Shown here: in pieces, positions 21,776 through 33,131 of the stretch | Position numbering within the stretch: position 1 is the stretch's first letter | How the letters are laid out: each line of letters opens with the position of its first letter | NCBI GenBank assembly: GCA_008802785.1 | Contig: VUYT01000008.1 | Span: forward strand, 620,001-684,000 | Origin: Symmetrospora coprosmae | Taxonomy: Eukaryota; Basidiomycota; Cystobasidiomycetes; Symmetrosporaceae | DNA length: 64,000 bases | Reading direction: 5' to 3' | The notes under the pieces: model-generated | What the model was told of the DNA's origin: nothing | Seen by the model: the letters and a program-made list of their open reading frames with translations, nothing else | Database searches by the model: none | Translations under genes and position numbers: made by a program

Positions 21776-23093
21776 TTAGACCCTGTTCGTAACGATCTTC
21801 TCCGAGGACTCGTCCCGTGTGCGCTCCATCTCAACGCCATTGTCGAGGAAGAGGTGCTGGCTCATGAGGAACCTGGGCGGAAAGAGGACGGCAAAGATGG
21901 CGACCGAGAAGAGGATGGGCAGTGCGTCGAGAGCGTAGAAGTACGACTCGGTGGTGACCAGGTACCCGTCGTAGCCCTGAGTCGTTGGGACACGTTCAGA
22001 GATGTCAGAAGAGGGTCCGGAACATGCGCAGAGGAGTAGCGTGTGACTCACCTGGCTGAACTCGACAGCCCTGAAGATGCTCCGGACGATGAAGCCAATG
22101 CACGCGACGAGCATACCATAGTACAGGATCCGCCAGTCCGCAATTGGCTGCTTGGAGAAGATCTTGATGACGGATCCGGACGGCTGACGTGCGCCGCCGT
22201 GCCACTTCTCCGGGTACAGATTCTTGACGCGGTACCCAAAGTAGATGAGGAAGCAGGTGAAGGTGCAGAAAGCGACGGCCTGAACGACAACTCCGACAAG
22301 GGCAATCTTGTGGCCCGCGTTCGCGGTGCTCGGGTTGTCAATTGCGGACATGCCACCACCAGCAGCCTGGCGAGTTTCCCGAGTATCAGCCATTGTCCCT
22401 TTGCTGATGTTGTATGTATGACGTCCAGAAAGGCCTCTTACCTGGATCAGAAATGTGACGACGTCCGTGGTGACAAAGAATTTGGCAATCCGCGACGCTC
22501 GGAAGACGAGGCAGCGCTTTGCAACAGTTTCGGGGCCGAGATAGAGGGCTAACCGGCCGAGCAGCATATCTGCGGGAACGCAAGATGTGTCGCAGTTAGC
22601 TCGGCTCGCATGGCTGGGGACACGTCAGGTCTGCTCACACTCCAGGGCCAGGAAAGCGCATGGCTGGTAGAATGGAACGATTTTCGGCTCAGCTGAGCTC
22701 GTTGACTCAGGGACATTGCGGCACTCACTGAAAGCAGGACGAAGAGGGTCGTGATGGCGTACAGTCCGACGCTATCTGGGCTGCTCCGGAATGGAATCCG
22801 GAGGATGTAGCCGAGGACCATGCAGGTAGAGCCGATGGTCAGGGTGAGCATGTAGCGTTGCCGCTTGATGAGGAAGAACTCTGTGTGCGTTTGGCGAGGC
22901 GGTCTCAGCCGGGGTGCGGGGAACCAACAGGATCAGAGCTGCACTCACGCGTCCAGGAAACGATGGCGATGATACCGAAGCAGACAATGGCAACCACTGC
23001 CAGAGATACCCGGGGAACGTAGCCAGTGATGAGGCGCGTGCCATCCTCGGCGAAGGCCACGCGCTTTGCCAGTTGGTGCATGGTCTGGGACAT
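21776..23093 (-). CDS. RTA1-like seven-span membrane protein
   Basis: Six exons (23093-22949, 22880-22729, 22663-22639, 22569-22442, 22366-22052, 21976-21776) encode about 321 residues with several hydrophobic spans. The RTA1-family signature near the end is clear: CIGFIVRSIFRAVEFSQGYD followed by LVTTESYFYALDALPI. An earlier YMLLGRLALYLG is also typical. Yeast relatives include Rsb1, linked to long-chain sphingoid base export, and Rta1, linked to 7-aminocholesterol resistance. The substrate here is unknown. The C-terminal tail is short and charged, facing the cytosol by analogy. A 25-base exon (22663-22639) supplies CAFLALE. Confidence 0.85.
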
Positions 23094-23633
23094 GGTAAGC
23101 GTGTGAGCGGTAGCGAGTGGGCTGTGGAGATGGAGGTGTACGTGGAGGCGAGCAGTCAGAAGCAGAGGAGAGCCTATGCTCGTTGCCTGTCTATGTATGA
23201 AAGGGAAGCTCAGGGTGAGGCGGCGACCGTGACAAGGCCAACCTGCATGGACGGGCCGTTCGGAAAGGGAGTGAAGCGAGAGGAGCACTGACTGTCAGTA
23301 GTAATGTGCCTGCATGCTGTGCCAGTTCGCATCGCTTTGTTCCGTCATTGCTTGGTGCGTCTGCCTCTCAAGGTGCATGGTGACCGTCAAGTTGTGACTG
23401 CGCTAGTCACGGCGAGGCTGTCACTAAGTTTTGCCACTCGACGGGCTCATGCATGCGGACAGGTTGCGCAGAGTGATGAGAGAGCCCACCAGGGAGTCTC
23501 GTCCCTAGCTGGCTTTTGTCACTACTGCAGATACGACAGCAATGTCAACCTATTTGAAGAGCTGAATGGCTTGCACACGTTTGCAGACTGGCGTACTTGA
23601 ATGACAACGACATTCTGAACTGCTGACGAGACG
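23094..23633. other. Spacer with no supported gene
   Basis: Promoter of the RTA1-like gene and downstream sequence of the next minus-strand gene presumably lie here. No gene or repeat was recognised. Confidence 0.35.
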
Positions 23634-26434
23634 CTAAAGATCGACCTCCATCCCCAGACCCAGCATAGCACTCTCGCTGCCGCCGTCCGCCCCTGCGACG
23701 TAGCTCTCCTTGAACGTATTCATAAACTCTCTCCGGAGGCGCATGAGCAGCAGCTGTCCCGACGTGTCTGCCTCAAATAGCTCGAGCTCCCAGATGGCCC
23801 GCCGAGCGCTGGCTGCAGTGTCGACAACAGCTTGCACATTGGCTTCTCGACGGAGACGCTCTGACTCGGCCGCCGCGCGCTCCTTTTCCGCTACGGCCCA
23901 TGGTACGCGATTCTCGCTTGCGGTTGGAGCAGGCCCATCCCGGCTGTTTGCTGGCGGACCGCGAGACTGCGCATTCGCCGGACGTCCGCCACCGTAACCA
24001 CCACGTCCTGGACCGTAGTTCTGATTGCCATGGTGCGGATGCCCGCGGAACGAGTTGCGGCCTTGTCCGGGGCCATATGAGCCGGGCAGTGGACCGCCTA
24101 TCGTAGACGAAGGAGGCGCGGGCGAGCTGTTGCCGCTTCCAGTGCCGGTGCCGCTGTCCCGCCGAGTCTGGCTTTGTCCGAACTGTGATTGTCCGGGGGG
24201 CCCCCATCGCGCGGGCCCGTGAGATGGACCTCCATTGCTCTGCCCGTGCCGTGGACTATCGCCAGCTCGCTCGCCGCTCGAGTGCCTCGGGCTTCCACCT
24301 GATGGCCATGCCTGAGTCTGACCATTGCTAGATGGCTGCGTAAGGTCATTCTTGGGGTCCTCACTGCCCCGGATATCGGCTGCATCTCCTTGTCGGGCCT
24401 TGACATCCGCTCCTGAGCTGCCATGTGGGGACCAAGGCTTGCTCTCACCCCATTCGCCCGTATCCTGACTCTTCGATGCCGGAACAGGAGGCATATCCCA
24501 TCCTGGCTCGCGCTGCGCAGTGGTCGTCGATCCTGGCTGGTAGGCCTCCCACGGGTCGGGCTCCTCCACTTTGGCTGGCAACGCCCGCACAGCCTCTTCG
24601 ACTTTTGGTGCCGGAGCCAACTCTTCTGCCTTCGGCTGTTCCGGTATGCCAGCACGAGGCTTCTCCACCTCAGACGCGCTGCCCTCGAAGCTCGTCGGCT
24701 CCTCTGCCTTGACCGGCAGTGCGTCTATCGGTGCTGCCTGCTGAGCGCGCTCTGGGACGCTTTCTGCGGGCCTGTCGCCTGACGTTGGGTTCGAGGGAGA
24801 CGGCTGAACCTCACTGGCCGGCCCCGGTGATATCCCACTAGATCGTATAGGAGATGATGTCGAAGCAGCAACAGCGCTCTGGTAGGTTCCCGCCCCACTG
24901 CTGTTGTTATTAGAGCCGCCAGAAGGGCGCGTGGGCGGTTGCTGCGTTTGCCTGTCTCGCGAGTACGGGTATGGCGCACTTCGACTGCTGTGCTGAGTGC
25001 TCGAGAAGCCTCTCTGTCGCGGGCCTGTGGGCACGCCCGGCATGCTCGCAGCGGGCGGCTGATAGTCCTGCCGTGAAGAGCGCTGATGCGGGCCTTCTGC
25101 GCTGTATCTGTACCCTCCAGACGAAGTCCGGGCAGGCTGCGCATAGCTTGACTGCTCGCGCACATCCGGGTCGGTCGCTGAAAGGCGCGGCGCCTCGTCC
25201 CGACTTGAGTTTGCCGGCTGCTGCCGCTGACTCGCAATTTGCATGGCAACTGCTCGAGCGTCGCCTTTGGGCTTAGCAGCTGCAGAGCCTCGGATATTCA
25301 GAGCTGGATTCGGCCCGGGTCGCGTCGCTACGGAGCTGGAAAGTGGCACCGCTGTGGATGCTGGCGCGCTGCTTGTGCTCGATGTGGCAGACGGCAGGGA
25401 TGTAGTGGGGAGGGGTGAGTCGCGCCTTTCTCCTGGTTCGAGAGGTGATTGCGGTGCTAGGTCAAGGGCGACCGGCCCTGACGTAGGGTCGCGTGTCGGT
25501 GCGGCAGCGGCCTCCTCTGCCTCCTGCGGTCCGGACTTTGAGGCAGGAGAGCCCGCTCGGACCCGTACATCAAGACTAGCGGCCTCCTGAGGAGCCATAG
25601 ACTGCCTCTTTGCGGACCTGCCCGAAGTTTGCGAGAGGGTGGCTGACGGAGACCGGCTCCGCTTCGAGGGTGGCAGACCCGCAACTAATGCCGGCGGAGG
25701 AGGCAATGGAGGCGGCACACCTGTCGGAGACCGAGCATCGGGAACGGACGAGTATCGTGAGCTGCTCGGACCTGACGGCGGGGAGGCTCCAAGAGCACCC
25801 GCATGGCCTGCATGAGGCGCTGAAGAGGTCGGGCTGCGGGACCGCCCTCGAGGACCTGTAGGAGGTGGGCCGGTGTTGTTCCAGCGGGAGTCTGGTAATC
25901 ATTGAGGAGTCCATGTCCCAGTGTGAGCTCCCATGTGCGACCTGTGTTGTCGTGCGAGCGGAGCTCACCGTATCTGTCGCGCACAGAATCGCGGTAGCTC
26001 CCGATTCTATCGCTTCCACCTCTCCCTCCTCTGAAGCTGTCGCCTCCATACGGAGGCGGTCCTCCTTCTCTACCTGCTCCTGCTCCTCCTATAGCTCCTC
26101 CTGCACCTCCCGGCGAGCCAGGTCCTAATGATCTATCGAGTGCAGGATGGTCGTCGTATCTCCCTCGAGGAGGACCGTCGAAGCGCCGTTCCCTCTCACG
26201 GTCGCGGTCGCGGTCCCTATCTCTGTCTCTGCTGTCGTACTCCCATGCTCTGTCCCTGTCCCTGTACCTGTCCCTGTCCCTGTCCCTATCGCCATCCCTG
26301 TCTCTGTCATCGCGGTAGTCCCGCCTGTCGCGGTAGCTGGTGCTGTCCCTCCCTCGACCGCCGCGGTCAGAGCCTCCTCGTCCTCCTCGGTGGCCGCCGT
26401 AGTCGTTGGACCCTCTGTACGGAGGACGGCTCAT
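23634..26434 (-). CDS. Large low-complexity protein with Arg-Asp repeat N terminus, unknown function
   Basis: Two exons (26434-25969, 25855-23634) give about 895 residues. The first 90 residues are dominated by RD/DR dipeptides and Gly-Arg motifs; a long Ser/Pro/Glu-rich middle follows. The only compact-looking part is at the C terminus, where a predicted helical stretch runs through VPWAVAEKERAAAESERLRR, ASARRAIWELELFEAD and LLLMRLRREFMNTF. RD-rich sequences occur in RNA-processing proteins, but no domain is recognised and no function is claimed. The intron was placed because only the spliced frame keeps the Ser/Pro-rich composition. The gene shares a 159-base upstream region with the plus-strand gene at 26594. 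Confidence 0.7.
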
Positions 26435-26593
26435 CTCTCAGTCTGGTGCACGCATTCATGGGAGTGTCGATGACATCTTGGATGGTGGGAAGGTCTAAGG
26501 ACGAGAGCCGCGACGTCGAACTCGTGCCGGTGCGCCGCTCTCGCTCTCTGCCTTCTGACACTGCAGTCGCACACTCGACGCGGTCCATTCGCA
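26435..26593. promoter_or_regulatory. Shared upstream region of a divergent gene pair
   Basis: Only 159 bases separate the start codons of the minus-strand gene (26434) and the plus-strand gene (26594), so both promoters must lie here or overlap the 5' ends. No specific factor site was recognised. Confidence 0.5.
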
Positions 26594-27414
26594 ATGAGGC
26601 GCCTTTTCGCACGCAAGGGAGCCTCTCAATACGCAGAGGGAGGCGATGATGCTCAGGGCGCAGGCGATGGCCAGTCGCCGTCGCCGTCCTCGTCCGTAAC
26701 GGCCTTCTCCACGTCAGGCTCCGGTAGTCTGAGCCGGAAGTCAACCTCGGACGATGCAGGAGCGTACAACAACGCCTTGGGCGCTCTCAAGGCTATTCCG
26801 CTGCCTGCGGATCCAGAGGCGTTCGTCGAGGCCGCTCTGGGCCCAATCTTCAACCACAACCCAAAGCACGATCTGCTCTCGTTCCAGGATGTCGCGACAC
26901 ACCACGTTCCCCGCTTTTTCTCGCTCGACTACCGTCATCAAGTAAACTGCGATGAGCTGGATCTGGAGGGTGCGCCTACCTCGCCCGCTCTGCAGTCCTA
27001 GCCAGTCAGTACTGTACTGACCCTCCCCGCCTGCCCCGCTCCCCTCACATCGCAGGCTGGCTCAACCGGTTGTCGGGCATACGCACGAAAGTCAAGAAGG
27101 CGCGGATCCGCTTCGTTAAGTCGTCCATCGACCATGCCGAGCGGCAGTCGATGCAGCGCGCCTGCGTCTCGCTCAACTACGAGGTTGTCCTGGCCATCCC
27201 GGACAAGGGCGAGGACGAGATCCGGATACCCGCAGTCAGCATCTTCAACATCAAGCATGGGAAGGTGAATTTCCTTCTTGTCGCGGTTGCTGCGAGTATG
27301 AATAACAATGCTGAGCTAGCTGCCCTTCTTGCGCAGCTCGTGAGCGGGATTGCGGTCGTCGACGCGCGCGAGGTGCATGCCAGCGGGCCGAGCTTGTCTT
27401 GTACCGTGTCGTGA
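26594..27414 (+). CDS. Conserved-looking protein of unknown function
   Basis: Two exons (26594-26969, 27056-27414) encode about 244 residues. A low-complexity Ser/Gly start (MRRLFARKGASQYAEGGDD) is followed by an ordered region: IPLPADPEAFVEAALGPIF, VPRFFSLDYRHQVNCDELD, GWLNRLSGIRTKVKKARIRF and VEVVLAIPD-like beta segments, ending near IKHGKVNFLLVAVAASM. No family is recognised. The intron is canonical with matching phase (LEG|WLNRL). It is divergently paired with the low-complexity gene on the other strand. Confidence 0.6.
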
Positions 27415-27995
27415 GGTGGGGTTCTCTGGCCCTGCGCAGGCTGTGCTTCTCCGTCTCCTCCTTATGAGCGTAGTGTGTGTTGTTGTGTACAGTTTGGTCG
27501 ATGAGAGTCTGGTAAAAAAGGTCAGAAAACTGTTCGGCAGCGGAAGGCGTGACGGTCCCGAACCCAGGTGGAAGGGAGCTGCAGTCCCTCGTATGCTCGT
27601 AGCACGCCAGATCAGGAGCAGGAAGGCAAGACCGAAGCGTTCAGCGTCCGATGTCAGAGTGGACTGTTTCAGCCATCAGGACTGCGAGAGAGTGAGCTCA
27701 AGCCCGAGCCCGAGCCTCCGACTAAGCGGGGCGACTACGAGCGAGACGTGTACATTGCTACACCTGCTTCCACTGCGTCGTTCAATGTATGCGTGCTGTG
27801 AATCCAGACCTTTCCGCATCGCTTCTCTCTTCTCTCCCCTCCTCCTCCTCCTGCACGATCCCGATCGGGTTTCCCCCCCTTGCCTCCTCCTCCCCAAAAC
27901 TTCGGGCTGTCCCTTCCTCTGGCCTCCAGAAACCGCCTCCCCTGCCGCCACATCCTCCGTCCCCCCTCAAGCACCACCAACACTCATTTGCGACA
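27415..27995. other. Spacer upstream of the eL33 gene
   Basis: The last 170 bases before 27996 are strongly pyrimidine-rich, as in many ribosomal protein gene leaders. No other gene was recognised. Confidence 0.4.
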
Positions 27996-29274
27996 ATGAC
28001 GAGCACAAGGTGGGCATGGACTTGCTCGCTATGAGCATACCTGCGCGGGATGGCGCTGATGCGGATGCTGTCGCTCGTCCCGAAGGCTGTACCAGAAGGC
28101 ACGCGTGCTGGGCTTCACCCGCGGCAAGCGCAACCAGAAGTGCAACACTTCGCTCGTCTTGGTTGACGGCGTCGCAGACCGCAAGGAGGCAGAGTTCTAC
28201 TTTGGCAAGGTGGGTTGAGGCATACGGAGGTGTTGCTACTGCAGATGGGCAATGGGGTGCTGGAAGGGAAGGGTACAGCCGGGCGCCGACAAACCGACAA
28301 ACCGACAAACCGACAAATCGACAAAGCGACAGCGACACTGATACACAGAGGAGCTGGACACATGGGAAGGCAGGATTTGGCTAGACGGAGGCCAATGCAT
28401 CGTCGGGCAGTGAAGTGGGAAAGCGCAGAGAGCGCTGCACATGCCGGGCGTCTGCAGCAACCGCAGGCAGCCCTGCCGGTTCAGCTCGCGCAGCAGAGAT
28501 GCGGCCAATGCCTTCAGCATAGCACCGAGCAGACATGGAAATGGCCAGGCAGTCTGCCTCAGGCACGTCGGAGACTTCGGACCAGCAGGCGAATGAGGAC
28601 GGATGGTCATCGAGCTTCGAGCGAGGTCGGAGGTTGATGGCTCCCGCCGAGCAGGATGGATGCGCTCCCGTGCTCCAGCTTGGCGCAGGCGCGCATGTGT
28701 GGCCACGAAGCATCCCACCCGCCGTTCGCCAGCTCTGCCTGTGCCCGTGTGCCCTTAACGCCTGTCACCACCAACCGCGCTCGCCTCGTCACTCGCAAAC
28801 AGGCGCAGGAAGTTTGACACCCTAGCGCCCCGGCACCCAGCACCCCAGCACCCCAGCCCCTTCTGCTGTGCAGCCGTACGTCGAGATGGCCTCGAGCTGA
28901 CATTGCGCTCATGTTTCATCACCCGCAGCGCATTGCCTACGTTTACAAGGCGCAAAAGGCCATCAACGGCACAAAGGTCCGCGTCATTTGGGGCCGAGTC
29001 ACCCGCGCACACGGTAAGCGAATCTGCCTCGCGCCTCATTGCTTCCAGTCAGGCGGCAGCCGCTGATGACCACCATTCGTTTCGGATTTCCCAGGCAACT
29101 CCGGTGTCGTCCGCGCAAAGTTCCGCGTCAACCTTCCTCCTCACGCTTTCGGTGCCTCTGCACGAGTCGTGAGTCATGCCGCTGCACATTGTCATTCCCG
29201 TCCGCAGCTGCATAGCTGACCCTGCCTCCGGCTCGTTACCGCATGCCCAGATGCTTTACCCTTCGCGGATCTGA
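27996..29274 (+). CDS. RPL33: 60S ribosomal protein eL33 (L33, RPL35A family)
   Basis: Five exons (27996-28009, 28086-28209, 28929-29013, 29095-29168, 29251-29274) encode 106 residues, the normal family length. The protein reads MTSTRLYQKARVLGFTRGKR, then NTSLVLVDGVADRKEAEFYF, RIAYVYKAQ, VIWGRVTRAHGNSG, AKFRVNLPPHAFG and ends MLYPSRI, all typical of eL33 of the large ribosomal subunit. The first exon has only 14 bases, which is common for ribosomal protein genes. Intron 2 is unusually long (719 bases) for this window. The first acceptor is a weak GAAG but the only one that keeps the conserved RLYQKA frame. Confidence 0.95.
28285..28330 (+). repeat. Short tandem repeat, unit close to CCGACAAA
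   Basis: Five to six imperfect 8-base units lie in the long intron 2 of the eL33 gene. They probably arose by slippage. Confidence 0.85.
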
Positions 29275-29860
29275 GCGGATGATGCTACTCCTGTCGTATC
29301 GTGCCCGACCCGTCAGTTCTGCAGCGGTCTGTATACCGTTCTCCTCATGTAGTTTGTCGCTAGGGCCGTGCGACAGATCGTTCGCAAAGTAACGGTGATA
29401 TGGACGAACACGAGGGTTGCCCTTGCTTACTCGCTCTCCCTAGCCAAAGCGCCCAGCAACGCACCCGTGAGATAGCGCGGCCTGCATGGGAAAGGATCGT
29501 GTGCTTCGATATTCTGACGCAGACGAAGAGACGGCGCCCTGCATCACTTGAGCTCGAGACCGATGTTTGTCCTCGCACGGTCGCACGTTCGCGTCATCGG
29601 GTGTCTGTCCGAGTACATACTTGGTCTTCCCCCTTGTACTCCTTCGTCCACAGTGACCGCGTCCAGCAGTAATACCTTAAGCATCTGCGCGCTGATCTGC
29701 GCGGATCTCTCTCGCATCGTACGCGAACCTCCAGACCAACCTCGCGAAGCGCAGCGCGCACCCAGCTTGGGAAGACACATCCGGCAGTTGCGGACCACGT
29801 TCCAGCTCGGCTACACCGTCACAACACCTCTTAGGACCCGCACAGCTTTCGAATTCCCCT
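29275..29860. other. Spacer with no supported gene
   Basis: Between eL33 and the phosphatase-like gene. Short frames are present on both strands without recognisable content. Confidence 0.35.
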
Positions 29861-31224
29861 ATGCGTGGTCTGATACATATCATAAGCCTGCTCCTGGCCA
29901 GCTCGCTGTCCGTCTCCGATATGTGCGGTCTGGAGGCACAGCATCCGCTCGAGATGACGTCGCAGCACCGGACGGACACCTTCGTCCCTTCCAGCTATTC
30001 TGTCGTACCAGGCATCTTCATACAGGATGACCGTGAGCTTTGACAGTACTTGCTGAGCCGACATCGGGCTCTTCAGGCGTGCTAGGCGCGAGGGCGACTG
30101 CCGACCTATCGATGCCGCAGCGCGCTGATGATGCCCTTCTGCCGACTTAGCGACCGCCAATTTGGGCGATTATGATCTGCTCAACGACTCCTTTGGTCTT
30201 GTCGACAAGTCTCCCGAGCGCTGGACCAATCTAACCTCCTTCATCGAGCAACTCAACATGTACTCGGACAGCCTGACCGCGTATAAGCTGGTATACGCAG
30301 CTCGGCACGGACAAGGCTTCCACAATGTTGGAGAGAGCAAGTACGGCAGTGTCGCTTGGGACTGTGTAAGTCTGCTGGCTGTCTTCGTGGCAAGCCACGG
30401 CTGACCGTCCTGCGCTCCATGGCCAGCACTGGTCCATGCTGACTGGCGACGGCGAGATTACCTGGGGACCAGATCCATATCTCACGCCCCTGGGCGAGTC
30501 TCAAGCCAGAGCCGTCAACATCGCCTGGAAGCGCCAGCTCGAGGAGGGCGTTCCGCTCCCGCAGGTCCTGTACTCGAGCCCGCTCCGCCGGGCTGCGGAC
30601 ACTCTGAACCTGACCTGGCACGACATGCTCATCAAGACTCCTCCCGGCTCCTCCGCTGCTCACATTCTGCCCATCTTCAAGGAGCAGTGGCGCGAGACCA
30701 TCGGCCTGCATACATGCGATCAGCGCTCTGACAAGTCTACAACCGCTGCTGAGCACCCAGGCTGGCTGTTCGAGGACACATACTCGGAGCATGACGAGCT
30801 GTGGAATCCGACATATCAGGAATCGAGCGGGCAACAGGCGCTGCGCATCCAGCAGGCGCTGAACGAGCTATTTGCGAGGGACAGCAGCATGTTTGTTAGC
30901 ATTACGGCTCACAGCGGCGTCATGTGCGTCCTGACTTAAAAATGCAGCCCATATCTGCCTCTTACTGACTGACTGCGTCCCTCTCAGAAACGCCCTATTC
31001 AGGGTCGTCGGGCACCGGAAGATCGCCGTCCCGCCCGGTGCCTTCGTGCCCATGCTCATAAAAGCTGTCGGGTAAGTGCATCACAAGAGTATGTAGAGCT
31101 TGTTCATTACAGGGCTCAATCTCTCCTCCCGTGGCCCTTCAGACACCCAAATGCCACCCAGCCGGTCGTTGTCGGCGGCCCCAGCGCGACCGCTCCAGCT
31201 TGCTCGACAGCTACTATACCGTAG
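29861..31224 (+). CDS. Secreted histidine-phosphatase-superfamily protein (phosphoglycerate mutase-like)
   Basis: Five exons (29861-30032, 30151-30365, 30427-30923, 30988-31071, 31143-31224) give about 349 residues. A signal peptide is likely (MRGLIHIISLLLASSLSVS). The superfamily motif is KLVYAARHGQGFHNVG, with the catalytic RHG histidine; the second half carries LYSSPLRRAADT, a conserved Arg region, and SITAHSGVI with the second catalytic His. This matches fungal Pmu1-like proteins, whose substrates are uncertain. Phosphatase activity is inferred from the fold. The last exon is chosen because its acceptor follows a pyrimidine tract and phase matches; without it the protein ends in KAVG at 31075. 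Several N-glycosylation sites support secretion. Confidence 0.82.
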
Positions 31225-31600
31225 CTTCCGTCGCCACGAGCGAGACTCTAGCACCGCCGACACCGTCTCCATAGCGGTATGCGATCGCTCCTCGATGCAG
31301 GCGGCCGCCCGCTTCCCATCATGGGACACGTCTCAGAAGGTGCCGAGTGCACCGCCGTCCTGTCTAAGTGCAATCAGCCCAAGCCAACCCCATTAGCGAT
31401 GACATCATCTCAGGCGAACCTGACTCGCCAGTGGTCGTATCGGGCGAGGCGCGCGCGCTCGAGCACTGCGCTGCGCGAAGGAGCAAGCGTAAAGTAGCGG
31501 GTGCCTCTTTCGCAACCCTGGTAAGGGTTCTAATTCCAGGCTTTTGGCAATAAGGCTACATGTGTACTACCGACTGGCGTGTATACTCTGCTGTTTGGAT
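31225..31600. other. Convergent intergenic region
   Basis: It lies between two converging stop codons and probably holds both 3' UTRs. A weak tRNA-like patch was examined and rejected. Confidence 0.4.
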
Positions 31601-32964
31601 CTACTTTGCCCCCTCTAGACTTTCCTTAAATGCCTTCACGCTCCACTGCCCGTTCGCAAATGGGCTCTCTGCGACTGGAGAGGCACCGTCTGAGCCTGCA
31701 TCTGGTTGTGGCTCTCCAGTCTCCGCTGGGGTCTGCGGCGGGCCCAGCTGGAGCTGTCCGTCACTCCCTTCCAGCCTGAGCAGAGCGAGACCGAGGTAAA
31801 CCTCCTCTGTCGCCCCGTTCCCGCTGCTGCCAGTCACGCGCAAGACGGACCCGAGCTTCCCTAAAGGCCGGGCTCCTCTTCGTGGTGTAGCTGCAGCGGT
31901 CGTTGCGGATGGCCGCACCTCCGCATCCACCGGCGGCAGCTGCTCGACGCTCGTGATGGCCGTCCATGTTTCTGGGAGTAGCGATCCCGGCTCGCACTGT
32001 TCGTTTGTCTCGCTAGCGACCGCTGGATACACGCGGACGGGCATGATGCGCTTGCGGATGACGCCAGTGTGGTACGTCCGCGCTGTCAGCTCTTGCCCGA
32101 TGTAGCACCCTTTCCGGAAGTCGATGCCGCCCATGAGGTCCATGTTGCTCTCGAGTGGCAGGGCCGAGTTTGGTATCAAATCCGTGGGCGCTTCTGGCAC
32201 GTTCAGCAAGGTTCGGAGGAGCGCGTGCTGCGATGGTTCGCTGGCCGTGAAAGACGAGGCTGCGACCGGTGCCGGCCGCGTGAAAGAGGTTAGAAGGCGC
32301 GTTAATTTTCGGCGCAGGAAGAGGCTTACTCACCCTGTATCGCCGCTGTCGCAGACTCGGGCAGCAGCAACCGGTAGCCCATCCCTCTGTTACGCCGGTC
32401 TCGCCACCATTTCCCTTTCGACTCTCCCGCTATGCTCTGCAGCTCTTCCTCCAGCTTTGCACTCGGGCTCGCCAGCTCGTCGTGCTGCCGCGATGCCTGT
32501 ATCGCTCGCAAAGGGTCCTGAAAGACGGCCCACAGCCGCCACTGGTCGTCGACGAGCTTGCTCTTGACCTTGCTCCGGAGGATGTACCGCTTCACGTAGG
32601 ATGGCAGAGGCGGAGATGTCGAGTGTACCGGGAAGTCGATGAGGTACTCTGTGCCCGGCGGGGCCGTTATGGGCCCAGGCTTGACAGAGGATGGTGGCGC
32701 TGCGACCACCGGAGGTGCTGCTGAGCTTGAGGCAGGAGGAGGGTTAGGAGAGGAGGGAGGACAGGGCAGGATGAAAGTATCGTGCAGGACCCTTCCCGGA
32801 GCCGAGAGGAAGCCTGTGTAGACTGCATTGACGGTCTTGGACGGGTTGGATGCGACAATCACGTCGTTCGTGACGAGGCCTTGGAGGAACTTGGGCGCCT
32901 CGGGCCCTGTGAGGTGCAGGATGGAGCGGGTCGAGGACAGAGGCGCGACGAGATGGCGCTGCAT
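31601..32964 (-). CDS. IBA57: IBA57 homologue, mitochondrial iron-sulfur cluster assembly factor
   Basis: Two exons (32964-32334, 32259-31601) encode about 429 residues. The family hallmark [12 protein letters not shown] is present around the middle of the second exon, preceded by [11 protein letters not shown], and the N-terminal folate-binding-like part reads [19 protein letters not shown] and [15 protein letters not shown]57 belongs to the GcvT/YgfZ fold and helps ISA1/ISA2 make 4Fe-4S clusters for aconitase-type and radical-SAM enzymes in mitochondria. Two Pro/Ser/Ala-rich insertions, one in each half, lengthen the protein beyond many relatives. No clear presequence precedes the conserved start; an upstream start was not found. 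It is divergently paired with ARP4 over 167 bases. Confidence 0.92.
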
Positions 32965-33131
32965 GGTGCGGAATGCTATGCTATGCTATGCGACGATGAG
33001 TTGGTCTGAAGGTGAGGTGAGGGCAGCATGCTCCTTGCTGGATGAGGCCCATACAAGCCTCTCTCCTCTGCTCCCACATCCAGGAAGATACCTGCATACA
33101 CACATCTCGCAGGACAGACGCGCTGACAGGG
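32965..33131. promoter_or_regulatory. Shared upstream region of IBA57 and ARP4
   Basis: Only 167 bases separate the two start codons. A short GCTAT-unit tandem run lies next to the IBA57 start (about 32974-32991). The promoter role is inferred from layout. Confidence 0.5.

Noticed and set aside
28210-28928. snoRNA in the eL33 intron.
   Set aside because: No convincing C/D or H/ACA box pair with closing stems was seen. Kept only as a question in the findings.
31500-31560. A patch with a T-arm-like GGTTCTAATTCC.
   Set aside because: The T-loop lacks the purine at the key position, and no acceptor stem, D-arm or anticodon arm could be folded around it.
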